Notes under the pieces: generated by a model
The model's database searches: none
What the model was told of the DNA's origin: nothing
The model's input: only the letters and a program-made list of their open reading frames with translations
Shown here: in pieces, positions 1-5,151 of the stretch
How positions within the stretch are numbered: the stretch's first letter is position 1
Layout: every line of letters begins with the position of its first letter
Source: Spirosoma sp.
Lineage (GTDB): Bacteria; Bacteroidota; Bacteroidia; Cytophagales; Spirosomataceae
Direction: 5' to 3'
DNA length: 5,151 bases
NCBI GenBank assembly: GCA_025351545.1
Contig: JANXVQ010000655.1
Span: 1-5,151, forward strand
Translations under genes and position numbers: made by a program

Positions 1-39
1 GCCGGTTTTACGCAATTACATCAACCTACCGTTACACTA

Positions 40-83
40 CCGGCCAGAGGCCGGATAATAGCGGGTACGAGGTAAGAGCCTCG
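40..83. repeat. Two GC-rich hairpins downstream of the esterase gene
   Basis: Two perfect inverted repeats lie close together. CCGGCC (40-45) pairs with GGCCGG (49-54) across a 3-nt loop, and CGAGG (68-72) pairs with CCTCG (79-83) across 6 nt. They sit 46 to 89 nt beyond the stop codon of the minus-strand esterase, where a transcript end would be expected. Neither is followed by a T-run on either strand, so they do not meet the usual criteria for an intrinsic terminator. They could be 3'-end structures of the esterase mRNA, or of a plus-strand gene entering from the left. Plus frames 1 and 2 stop at 73-75 and 56-58, but the short peptides they encode are not recognisable. Confidence 0.4.
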
Positions 84-128
84 CGCCATCTGTGCGGCTG
101 GAGCCCCGCGCCAGCAGGCCACCGGTTC

Positions 129-1313
129 TTACTTCCGCCAGAGGTTAGGCAATAACTTATAATACAGCAAATGGCGCCAGGTTCCCCAATCATGCGCCCC
201 GTCGCCCCCGACGTAATAATCGTGTTTGATGTTATGCTTTTGAAGGGCTTGATGCAGGGCAACGGCTCGTTTGCCTATAGTTTCCACTTCGCCGGTGCCC
301 TGCCCGACCAGCAAGTAATCTACTTTCTGATTGGTGGCTGGATCGTTCAGAAAAGCGGCACTCACAGTTTCCGTTTCCAGATCGCCCGCACTCAGAATGC
401 CAAACGAGCTAAACAAATCCAGATTCTTGAGTCCTACTAATTGCGTGTGTCGCCCGCCCATCGACAAACCCGATAACGCCCGGCCTTTCCGATCGGCGCG
501 GGTGCTATATGCTTTGTCTACGAAGGGCACGATCTGTTTTTTCAACTCGTCTTCCAGTAGCGGAAACGTTTTTTCGGTATGCTTCGGATCGTTGCGGTGA
601 ATCACCTGATTGTTAGGCATCGCAATCAACATAGGCACCATTTTTCCTTCGGCCATAAGGTTGTCGGCAATAAAATTAGCCCGGCCATCGAGTTCCCAGC
701 CCGACGCCAGTTCGCCACTACCGCCCATTAAATAGAGTACCGGATATTTCTTTTTGGAGGTATAGCCGGGTGGCGTGTAAACGAAGATTTCCCGTTCGCC
801 ATCAAGTACATCGGAGTGGTAAATATGGCGTGTTATGGCACCGTGTGGCACGGGTTTGGCATCGTAATAGGCGGGGCCATCGCCTTGAACCACCAGATTG
901 CTGTAACCCGGCTGGTCGGAAAATCCGGTCAGGGTATTGTTGGGATCGACCACCGTTACGCCGTCGATAATGAATTTATAAATGTAAATATCTGGCTTGA
1001 CAGGTCCCACCGTCAACGTCCAAAGTCCATCATCGCTCTTCTGAAATGGAATTGGGTCTTTCGACTTTAGCGCCAGCAACAGCGGCCCACCTGTCAACAT
1101 GACCTGCTTAGCGTCTGGCGCCTTCAGTCGAAATATAGCGGTATGATCGTCACGGACTTCCGGTGAGATAACGTTGGCTCCAAACGGCACCAGGTTCTGC
1201 GTATTTTTCTGGGGGTTCCAGTCCAGATTAACGTTGGCCTGTTGAGCGCACATATACTGATTACCTGATAGTATCAATACAGTGAACAGGCAGCTAACTC
1301 GATTTCCAGTCAT
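129..1313 (-). CDS. Exported CE1-type esterase with N-terminal E-set/CBM48-like domain
   Basis: A 394-residue protein predicted to hydrolyse ester bonds, probably acetyl or feruloyl groups on plant polysaccharide, outside the cytoplasm. Residues 1-23 look like a weak signal peptide: a basic start, a hydrophobic stretch at 9-15 and possible cleavage after MCA. Residues about 50-145 resemble the beta-sandwich domain found before many Bacteroidota esterases. Residues about 160-394 form the alpha/beta-hydrolase domain. The nucleophile is Ser284 in GLSMGG and the catalytic His is His374 in GAHDW, followed by the WRHLL end typical of the family. Two positions are odd. The usual oxyanion segment YLxHGxGE reads YLMGGSGE, with Gly at 197 where His is normal. 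The acid position, usually GxxD, reads GTGE, with Glu342. The ATG start is favoured because it includes the signal peptide; an A-rich stretch precedes it. Family assignment is firm, substrate is not known. Confidence 0.85.
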   Translation of the reverse strand: MTGNRVSCLFTVLILSGNQYMCAQQANVNLDWNPQKNTQNLVPFGANVISPEVRDDHTAIFRLKAPDAKQVMLTGGPLLLALKSKDPIPFQKSDDGLWTLTVGPVKPDIYIYKFIIDGVTVVDPNNTLTGFSDQPGYSNLVVQGDGPAYYDAKPVPHGAITRHIYHSDVLDGEREIFVYTPPGYTSKKKYPVLYLMGGSGELASGWELDGRANFIADNLMAEGKMVPMLIAMPNNQVIHRNDPKHTEKTFPLLEDELKKQIVPFVDKAYSTRADRKGRALSGLSMGGRHTQLVGLKNLDLFSSFGILSAGDLETETVSAAFLNDPATNQKVDYLLVGQGTGEVETIGKRAVALHQALQKHNIKHDYYVGGDGAHDWGTWRHLLYYKLLPNLWRK

Positions 1314-1329
1314 CTGTTTTTCTTTGTGT

Positions 1330-1337
1330 CAAAAGTA
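1330..1337 (-). promoter_or_regulatory. Candidate -7 promoter element of the esterase gene
   Basis: Read on the minus strand, this is TACTTTTG, an exact match to the Bacteroidota -7 consensus TAnnTTTG. It ends 17 nt before the esterase ATG, so the transcript would have a very short leader of about 10 nt. A good -33 TTTG is lacking. The nearest partial match is ATTG (minus strand, 1353-1356), only 15 bp away where about 19-20 is usual. The assignment rests on one half of the promoter plus its position. Confidence 0.4.
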
Positions 1338-1352
1338 CATAAAGTTAGTACT
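1334..1352. repeat. Inverted repeat AGTAC-N9-GTACT in the esterase promoter region
   Basis: AGTAC (1334-1338) and GTACT (1348-1352) are exact reverse complements separated by 9 bp. The left arm overlaps the candidate -7 element of the esterase and the rest fills the spacer toward -33. A protein bound here would block RNA polymerase, so it could be a repressor site. It does not resemble the AACGTT-centred palindrome near the LacI-family gene, so a different regulator would be implied. Five-bp arms in AT-rich DNA can occur by chance. Confidence 0.3.
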
Positions 1353-1427
1353 CAATAATTACACAGAACACCATTTTTGTAATTTTTTACGAATAGCTAG
1401 CACGATTTAATGGAAGAAAATCAAACG

Positions 1428-1442
1428 AAAGCCCGTCGCTTT
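1428..1442. repeat. Short hairpin downstream of the LacI-family gene
   Basis: AAAGC (1428-1432) pairs with GCTTT (1438-1442) around a 5-nt loop. It lies about 80-100 nt beyond the stop codon of the minus-strand regulator gene and upstream of the esterase promoter region. On the minus strand it is followed by a mixed T-rich stretch rather than a clean U-tract. It may help end the regulator transcript, but it is weak. No other structure in this 211-bp gap is stronger. Confidence 0.2.
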
Positions 1443-1524
1443 AGCCGGTTCACAAAAACGTTCAGGATAGATTTTAACACAGGAAGAGCATCTGGTGAAC
1501 AAATAAAATAAATAAGCCACCCGT

Positions 1525-2535
1525 CTATCCTATCTGCGACGAAGCCCTTACCATTAGCTTTGTTGGAAGCTTGATCAGGTTTGGTTGAGGCATTTTTTGC
1601 TTTCCTTCAATCAGGCTAATTAACTGATCAACAGCAACCTGACCGATTTCGAAAGCAGGTTGCTCAACCGTACTCATAGGCGGAGCCAACAAATCGGCCA
1701 CCGTGATATTCGTAAAGCCAATTAATGAGACAGTTTCCGGAATCGCTACATTTCGCTTTTTCAACGCAGCCAGACAACCAATTGCCAGCCTGTCGCTGGC
1801 CGAGAAAAAAGCGTCGGGCGATTGTTCCAGCAGGTCATCGACAAGGGGCTCTACCTCATACTGGCCTAATCCGGCATACCGCACCAGATTTTCGTCGTAG
1901 CGCAACCCATATTGTTCAAGAGCCGCCCGATACCCTGCCAGCCGCTCCTGCGTGATAGAAATGTGAGGCAATATGGTCAAGTGCGCAATCCGTCGTCGAC
2001 CGGTTTGTATCAGGTGTTCAGTCGCGGCAAAGGCCCCGGCAAAATTATCGGCCGTGACGCTGGGCGTATCAAGATCTTTCGAGACGCGGTCAAATAAGAC
2101 AATCGGTAGTTTCTTTTCCTGCAAATCACGCAGATAGGCCACATCCAGCGTGCCGCTGGCCAACGAAATGAGTAACCCATCGGCCTTTCTGGCAACGGCC
2201 TGCTGCACGGTCAATACTTCACGCTCGTAGGATTCCTGACTCTGAAAAATAATGACGTGATAACCCCGCTTGTAAGCAATCGCTTCGATGCCATCAATAG
2301 CCTGCGAAAAAAAATTGTTGGCAATTTGAGGAACAATAACGCCAATTACCCGACTGCGATTTTCTTTTAAACTAAGGGCAATGGAGTTCGGGTGATAGTT
2401 GAGCCGTTCGGCATATTCAATGACCAGACGCTTGGTTTCAGGATTAATTTCATAACTATCCCGCAACGCCCGAGACACGGTCGAGGTCGAGATATTTAAG
2501 GCGCGGGCAATATCTTTTATCGTAATTGTATCCAA
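1525..2535 (-). CDS. LacI-family transcriptional regulator, likely KdgR-like
   Basis: A 336-residue LacI/GalR-family DNA-binding protein, close to the usual family length. The helix-turn-helix spans about residues 6-25 (TIKDIARALNIS, then STVSRAL). The hinge region follows at about 47-57 (YHPNSIALSLK), with Leu56 at the place where LacI Leu56 wedges into the central CpG of its operator. A periplasmic-binding-protein-like sensor domain starts near residue 62 (RVIGVIVPQ) and the protein ends with a typical LMVRASS tail. The reading frame has no in-frame ATG near the 5' end. TTG at 2533-2535 gives the normal N-terminus, and the frame is closed upstream by a stop at 2596-2598. The gene is divergent from a KDG kinase/aldolase operon, so it probably controls that operon and itself, with a hexuronate intermediate as the likely effector (inference). 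In Bacillus subtilis a LacI-family KdgR has the same gene partners. Confidence 0.9.
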   Translation of the reverse strand: MDTITIKDIARALNISTSTVSRALRDSYEINPETKRLVIEYAERLNYHPNSIALSLKENRSRVIGVIVPQIANNFFSQAIDGIEAIAYKRGYHVIIFQSQESYEREVLTVQQAVARKADGLLISLASGTLDVAYLRDLQEKKLPIVLFDRVSKDLDTPSVTADNFAGAFAATEHLIQTGRRRIAHLTILPHISITQERLAGYRAALEQYGLRYDENLVRYAGLGQYEVEPLVDDLLEQSPDAFFSASDRLAIGCLAALKKRNVAIPETVSLIGFTNITVADLLAPPMSTVEQPAFEIGQVAVDQLISLIEGKQKMPQPNLIKLPTKLMVRASSQIG

Positions 2536-2594
2536 GCCATATATTGGTAAAGTGCAAAAGTTTGCCAGATAACAGAGTGTGCTCTTGTCATAAG

Positions 2595-2614
2595 ATCAAC
2601 TAGTGTATCAACTA
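2595..2614. repeat. 8-bp direct repeat ATCAACTA, 12-bp period
   Basis: ATCAACTA occurs at 2595-2602 and again at 2607-2614, separated by GTGT. The first copy also lies in an imperfect palindrome GAT-N2-ACTAGT-N2-ATC (2594-2609). It sits about 60 bp upstream of the regulator's TTG start and about 45 bp from the stronger palindrome at 2657-2678. It could be an auxiliary protein-binding site, but its centre (ACTAGT) differs from the AACGTT of that palindrome. Confidence 0.3.
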
Positions 2615-2622
2615 CTCACGCA

Positions 2623-2630
2623 TAATTTTG
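2623..2630 (+). promoter_or_regulatory. Candidate -7 element upstream of the LacI-type palindrome
   Basis: TAATTTTG matches the Bacteroidota -7 consensus TAnnTTTG on the plus strand. Transcription would begin near 2636, placing the palindrome at 2657-2678 about 20-40 nt downstream of the start, a sensible place for a repressor. No TTTG is seen at the -33 position. If used for the kinase operon it would create a leader of about 540 nt, which weakens the case. Confidence 0.25.
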
Positions 2631-2656
2631 CCCCGGTGAATGCAAAACCGGCAATC

Positions 2657-2678
2657 TTCCCGATAACGTTTGCGGGAA
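2657..2678. promoter_or_regulatory. Candidate LacI-family operator palindrome
   Basis: A 22-bp imperfect palindrome of the form TTCCCG-N2-AACGTT-N2-CGGGAA; 18 of 22 positions are symmetric. The centre AACGTT with a CpG in the middle is the hallmark of operators bound by LacI/GalR-family proteins such as PurR and CcpA. The divergent regulator keeps the hinge Leu56 that in LacI and PurR inserts at this CpG. The site lies 122 bp upstream of the regulator start and about 500 bp upstream of the kinase start. It probably serves the regulator's own promoter and/or a distal operon promoter. The match to the adjacent regulator is inference from position and symmetry. Confidence 0.6.
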
Positions 2679-3035
2679 TAAGTACCACACTATATTTCGA
2701 TCTGCGGAATAGTCTGCTTACTCCTATTGGCGCTAGTAGTAGGCAAAATCAACAACAAAAAACTATATTTTCTACGAAAAAGATAATTTTTACCTGGATG
2801 AAGCTGCTTAGGATTTTTCATATGTAGCATAGACCTATAACGTATAGCCTGATACAAACCCTGAACAGCGTCAAAATCAAACCCAGTCTTTTCTCACTAA
2901 AGTATTATGAATTTTTTACTGGTTCAAGCACCGTCTTCCGGTCAAATATACATCGCTGCCGGTCTAGCAGACTTCATTTATCGTCATCGAACACTACTGG
3001 CTGGAGCAACCTGCAATCTGGCTTGGGTTAATCGA

Positions 3036-3060
3036 TTTAAGACCCTAAAAGGGTATAAAA
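3036..3060. repeat. Imperfect palindrome with ACCCT-AAA-AGGGT core
   Basis: Arms of 11 bp (3036-3046 and 3050-3060) match at 9 positions around a central AAA; the core ACCCT/AGGGT is perfect. It lies 115 bp before the kinase ATG and about 80 bp before the candidate -7 element at 3141-3148. No T-run follows on either strand, so it is not an intrinsic terminator. It may be a regulator site or a leader hairpin. It does not share the AACGTT centre of the palindrome at 2657-2678. Confidence 0.3.
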
Positions 3061-3140
3061 TGACGGATAAATACTCTTTCCACTATGAGCTTAATAAGAC
3101 GCGTTATCGCTTCTGCGACGGCAACCCAACCGGAAATTTA

Positions 3141-3148
3141 TAACTTTG
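3141..3148 (+). promoter_or_regulatory. Candidate -7 promoter element of the KDG kinase operon
   Basis: TAACTTTG is an exact match to the Bacteroidota -7 consensus TAnnTTTG and ends 27 nt before the kinase ATG, giving a leader of about 20 nt. A clear -33 TTTG at the right spacing is absent; TTCTG at 3111-3115 is about 25 bp away. Its position makes it the best candidate for the main operon promoter. Confidence 0.4.
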
Positions 3149-3175
3149 AGAAGCTGATTACACGTCTCTACCTGT

Positions 3176-4204
3176 ATGAGTAAAATTTGTTGCTTCGGCG
3201 AATTGTTATTACGATTTTCTCCAATTGCCAATGGCCAATGGATTCAACAGTCATCTATGCCCGTGTTTGTTGGTGGAGCCGAATTAAATGTGGCAACGGC
3301 TTTAGCCAATTGGGGCGTTCCCGTTAAATACAGCACCGTTCTCCCGTCAAACCCATTGGCCGACGACATTATTAATTACATCGTTGACAAAAGCATTGAT
3401 CCATCAGGCATCGTTCGATTTGGGCAACGCGTTGGTAGCTACTATCTGCCACAGGGCACCGACCTCAAGAACGCGGGAGTGATTTATGACCGCGCTCATT
3501 CAGCTTTCTCTGAATTGGCCGTTGGCAAAGTTGACTGGGATGAAATCCTCAGAGATACATCCTGGCTGCATGTTAGCGCCATTAGTCCGGCCCTGAGTGC
3601 CGATGTTGCCGGAGCCTGTCGGGAGTTGATGGCCACAGCCTCGGCCAGAGGAATCACCATTTCGATGGACCTCAACCACCGGGCGCGTCTTTGGCAATAT
3701 GGCACAGCACCAACCGATATTATGCCCGATTTAGTGGATTATTGCGACGTAGTGATGGGCAATATATGGGCAGCCAATGCGCTGTTGGGCATTCCGATCG
3801 ATGATCATATTCATAGCAAAGGAAAACAATTTGATTATGAATCGCACGCTTACGCTACTTCGGAAGCCATTCAGGAGCGGTTTCCACGCTGTAAAGTTAT
3901 TGCCAACACATTCCGGTTCGACACGCCACCAACGGGCCTTCGCTACTACACGACGTTGTTTATGAACGGCCAGCAGTATGTGTCGCCCGAGTTGCTGACC
4001 GACTCTGTCGTTGACCGGGTAGGCAGTGGCGACTGCTTTATGGCAGGTCTGATTTATGGACTTTACCGGCAGCATTCACCGCAGGAAATAGTCGATTTTG
4101 CTGCCGAAGCCGCCTTCGGCAAATTGCAGGAGTTGGGCGATGCCACCAACCAGACCATAACCGACATAATAAATCGTTTTCATAACCTAACACCTTTACA
4201 CTGA
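3176..4204 (+). CDS. kdgK: 2-keto-3-deoxygluconate kinase (PfkB/ribokinase family)
   Basis: A 342-residue cytoplasmic sugar kinase expected to phosphorylate 2-keto-3-deoxygluconate (KDG) with ATP to give KDPG. The N-terminal PfkB substrate motif is at residues 33-47 (GGAELNVATALANWG). Features that favour KDG kinase over other PfkB sugars are GSYYLPQG near 87-94, YDRAHSA at 104-110, and DLNHRARLW at 165-173. The C-terminal PfkB signature, DRVGSGD, ends in the catalytic base Asp286. Many PfkB kinases have GAGD here; GSGD keeps the anion-hole glycines and the Asp. The protein is somewhat longer than the roughly 310 residues of E. coli KdgK. The aldolase gene begins 7 nt after the stop, which strongly supports the KDG assignment. 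No strong Shine-Dalgarno precedes the ATG, as is usual in Bacteroidota. A fructokinase or other PfkB activity is the main alternative. Confidence 0.88.
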   Translation: MSKICCFGELLLRFSPIANGQWIQQSSMPVFVGGAELNVATALANWGVPVKYSTVLPSNPLADDIINYIVDKSIDPSGIVRFGQRVGSYYLPQGTDLKNAGVIYDRAHSAFSELAVGKVDWDEILRDTSWLHVSAISPALSADVAGACRELMATASARGITISMDLNHRARLWQYGTAPTDIMPDLVDYCDVVMGNIWAANALLGIPIDDHIHSKGKQFDYESHAYATSEAIQERFPRCKVIANTFRFDTPPTGLRYYTTLFMNGQQYVSPELLTDSVVDRVGSGDCFMAGLIYGLYRQHSPQEIVDFAAEAAFGKLQELGDATNQTITDIINRFHNLTPLH

Positions 4205-4211
4205 AATTCTT

Positions 4212-4880
4212 ATGTCAGAATTATCACCTGATAAAATTCTTAGTTTAGTTATCAACCACCCAATTGTACCAGTATTTTACCACCCCGACGTTATGCATGC
4301 ACAGTCTATCGTTCAGGCTTGCTACGATGGTGGAATAAGGGTGTTTGAGTTCACGAATCGTGGTGATATGGCGTTGCCCGTTTTCACGGATCTGGTACGC
4401 TACGCACGCGAAAATTGTCCCGATATGGCTATGGGAATTGGCACGATTCTGACACCCGCCGATGCCGACCGGTTTCTGGATGCCGGGGCCGATTTTGTGG
4501 TGCAGCCGGTTACAACAGCCGCTGTAGGCGAGGTTTGCCGGGCAAGGGGCGTATCGTGGATTCCCGCTGGCTCGACACTAAATGAAATTTATCAGGCAAC
4601 ACTGTTGGGCGCTGAATTGGTAAAAGTGTTTCCGGGAAATGTTGTCAGGCCAGATTTCATTAAGGCGATCAAAGGACCAATGCCTGGTCTAAAACTCATG
4701 GTAACGGGTGGGGTTGAACCCACCATCGACAGCCTGTCGGCCTGGTTCCGCTCGGGCGTTACAGCAGTTGGTATCGGTTCACAATTATTTTCCGGTCAGA
4801 ACACGTCACCTAATGCCTTACGCGACCGGGTAGCCGCTCTGATTAAGCTTATTGCCTCTTTTATTCCACAGCCCGTATGA
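4212..4880 (+). CDS. eda: KDPG/KHG aldolase (Eda-type class I aldolase)
   Basis: A 222-residue cytoplasmic aldolase expected to cleave 2-keto-3-deoxy-6-phosphogluconate to pyruvate and glyceraldehyde-3-phosphate, the step after the kinase upstream. It follows the KDPG aldolase TIM-barrel layout. Glu46 and Arg50 lie in the VFEFTNRGD strand (the E-x-T-x-R active-site motif, catalytic base Glu). GIGTIL at 75-80 corresponds to the family's GAGTVL. The Schiff-base Lys138 is in LVKVFPGN, and VTGGVEPT near 166-173 is the phosphate-binding PTGG-type loop. Length matches the family (about 210-225). FVVQPVT replaces the more common FxVSP segment, a variation not expected to remove catalysis. The gene starts 7 nt after the kinase stop, and its own TGA overlaps the ATG of the transporter (ATGA), so the three genes should be co-translated. 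Related activities such as 2-keto-4-hydroxyglutarate or KDPGal cleavage are possible. Confidence 0.92.
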   Translation: MSELSPDKILSLVINHPIVPVFYHPDVMHAQSIVQACYDGGIRVFEFTNRGDMALPVFTDLVRYARENCPDMAMGIGTILTPADADRFLDAGADFVVQPVTTAAVGEVCRARGVSWIPAGSTLNEIYQATLLGAELVKVFPGNVVRPDFIKAIKGPMPGLKLMVTGGVEPTIDSLSAWFRSGVTAVGIGSQLFSGQNTSPNALRDRVAALIKLIASFIPQPV

Positions 4881-5151
4881 GTAAGCCGCGGGGAAACTAC
4901 CGCTGGACGATCGTAGCGCTTCTCTTTTTTGCTACGACCATCAACGTACGTTTGGCTTCATTTTGAGCTGGGATCAGGCGAGGCTGGTAACTTTCCGGCG
5001 GCTATCAAAACAGTGGCTGAATGGTTCCCAAAAAAGGAACGTGCACTGGCAACGGGAATTTTCAACTCCGGAGCCAACATTGGAGCGGTAGTTGCACCTA
5101 TTCCAATCTCCTGGATTTTAGGCATATACGGCTGGCAGATGGCCTTCATCA
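4877..5151 (+). pseudogene. Broken hexuronate-type MFS transporter (ExuT-like), truncated by the window edge
   Basis: The ATG overlaps the aldolase stop. The first 23 residues (from MSKPRGNYRW to ATTIN) match the start of ExuT-like hexuronate/H+ symporters of the MFS anion:cation symporter group, including the beginning of the first membrane helix. The frame then stops at TGA 4964-4966 after 29 codons. From about 4971 a different frame (+1 relative to the start) resumes family sequence with GEAGNFPAAIK, AEWFPKKERALATG, NSGANIGAVVAP and GWQMAF, open to the window end. In intact relatives about 80-90 residues separate these blocks, including the NYIDR motif and helices 2-3; here only about 9 codons remain. 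The gene therefore has an internal deletion of roughly 240 nt plus a net frameshift, and cannot make a normal transporter. A sequencing or assembly error is the alternative. The residue comparison uses remembered family sequences, not an alignment. Confidence 0.8.

Larger units (their letters stand above)
2536..3175. other. 640-bp divergent intergenic region between regulator and kinase genes
   Basis: This gap is long for a compact locus. From left to right it holds an 8-bp direct repeat (2595-2614), a plus-strand -7-like element (2623-2630), a strong LacI-type palindrome (2657-2678), an AT-rich stretch (about 2745-2800), an imperfect palindrome (3036-3060) and a -7-like element just before the kinase (3141-3148). 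An open frame of 78 codons runs from ATG 2907 to TAA 3141-3143. Its product is not recognisable, has no domain motif, and has no promoter or ribosome-binding signal that would favour it, so it is not called as a gene. A GTG-initiated frame at 2603-2827 is no better supported. No RNA gene was recognised, but an untranslated leader or small RNA cannot be excluded. Confidence 0.6.

Noticed and set aside
32..262. Minus-strand frame overlapping the 3' end of the esterase gene
   Set aside because: Overlaps the conserved C-terminal esterase sequence containing the catalytic His in another frame, and the product is unrecognisable.
1457..1462. AACGTT core in the gap between esterase and regulator genes
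   Set aside because: The flanking bases are not palindromic and lack the CGGGAA arms, so it is not a credible second copy of the operator. The AACGTT cores inside the esterase coding region (near 1170 and 1230) were not pursued for the same lack of arms.
2603..2827. 74-codon GTG-initiated plus-strand frame
   Set aside because: It spans the candidate operator and an AT-rich stretch, and the product is low-complexity and unrecognisable. Consistent with non-coding DNA.
2835..2847. Small inverted repeat CTATA-ACG-TATAG
   Set aside because: Arms of only 5 AT-rich bp with no extension and no promoter element beside it; expected by chance.
2943..2950. Minus-strand TATATTTG match to the -7 consensus
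   Set aside because: Over 400 bp from the regulator start with no -33 partner; likely a chance match in AT-rich DNA.
2907..3143. 78-codon plus-strand open frame upstream of the kinase gene
   Set aside because: No recognisable domain, signal peptide or membrane segment, and no initiation signal. Its stop overlaps the candidate kinase promoter. Kept only as a possibility in the intergenic entry.
3731..4075. 114-codon minus-strand frame inside the kinase gene
   Set aside because: Fully inside the well-supported kinase coding region and with no recognisable protein family; an antisense shadow.
4958..5149. Minus-strand frame opposite the transporter remnant
   Set aside because: The plus strand carries clear MFS transporter residues here, so the minus frame is a shadow.

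Overview
The window is a piece of a bacterial chromosome, most likely from the Bacteroidota and probably the Cytophagales (Spirosoma-like). This is inferred from three things: no clear Shine-Dalgarno sequences, several matches to the Bacteroidota -7 promoter element TAnnTTTG just upstream of genes, and proteins typical of plant-polysaccharide degraders in that phylum. No RNA gene, insertion sequence, CRISPR array or attachment site is visible.

Layout. Positions 1-128 hold two short GC-rich hairpins downstream of an exported esterase gene (129-1313, minus strand). This esterase has an N-terminal beta-sandwich (E-set/CBM48-like) domain and a CE1-type alpha/beta-hydrolase domain. A 211-bp gap with a candidate promoter and an inverted repeat separates it from a LacI-family regulator gene (1525-2535, minus strand), which appears to start at TTG. 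A 640-bp gap follows (2536-3175). It carries a strong LacI-type palindrome at 2657-2678, a second palindrome at 3036-3060 and two promoter-like elements. On the plus strand come a PfkB-family 2-keto-3-deoxygluconate kinase (3176-4204), a KDPG/KHG aldolase (4212-4880) and the start of a hexuronate-type MFS transporter (from 4877). The plus-strand genes are packed tightly, with a 7-nt gap and then a 4-nt ATGA overlap, so they are almost certainly one operon.

How the genes fit together. The kinase phosphorylates 2-keto-3-deoxygluconate (KDG) and the aldolase splits the product to pyruvate and glyceraldehyde-3-phosphate. This is the last part of hexuronate (galacturonate/glucuronate) catabolism. 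The divergent LacI-family protein is the natural candidate regulator. The set regulator-kinase-aldolase-transporter matches the kdgRKAT gene set of Bacillus subtilis in content. The esterase may act upstream by removing ester groups from plant polysaccharides, but its link to the pathway is only positional.

Most notable points. The transporter reading frame is broken: about 80 codons of the usual N-terminal half are missing and the remainder continues in another frame, so this copy looks like a pseudogene. The palindrome at 2657-2678 is a convincing candidate operator. The esterase keeps its Ser and His but has unusual residues at the oxyanion-hole and acid positions. I see no sign of a wholly new biological system.
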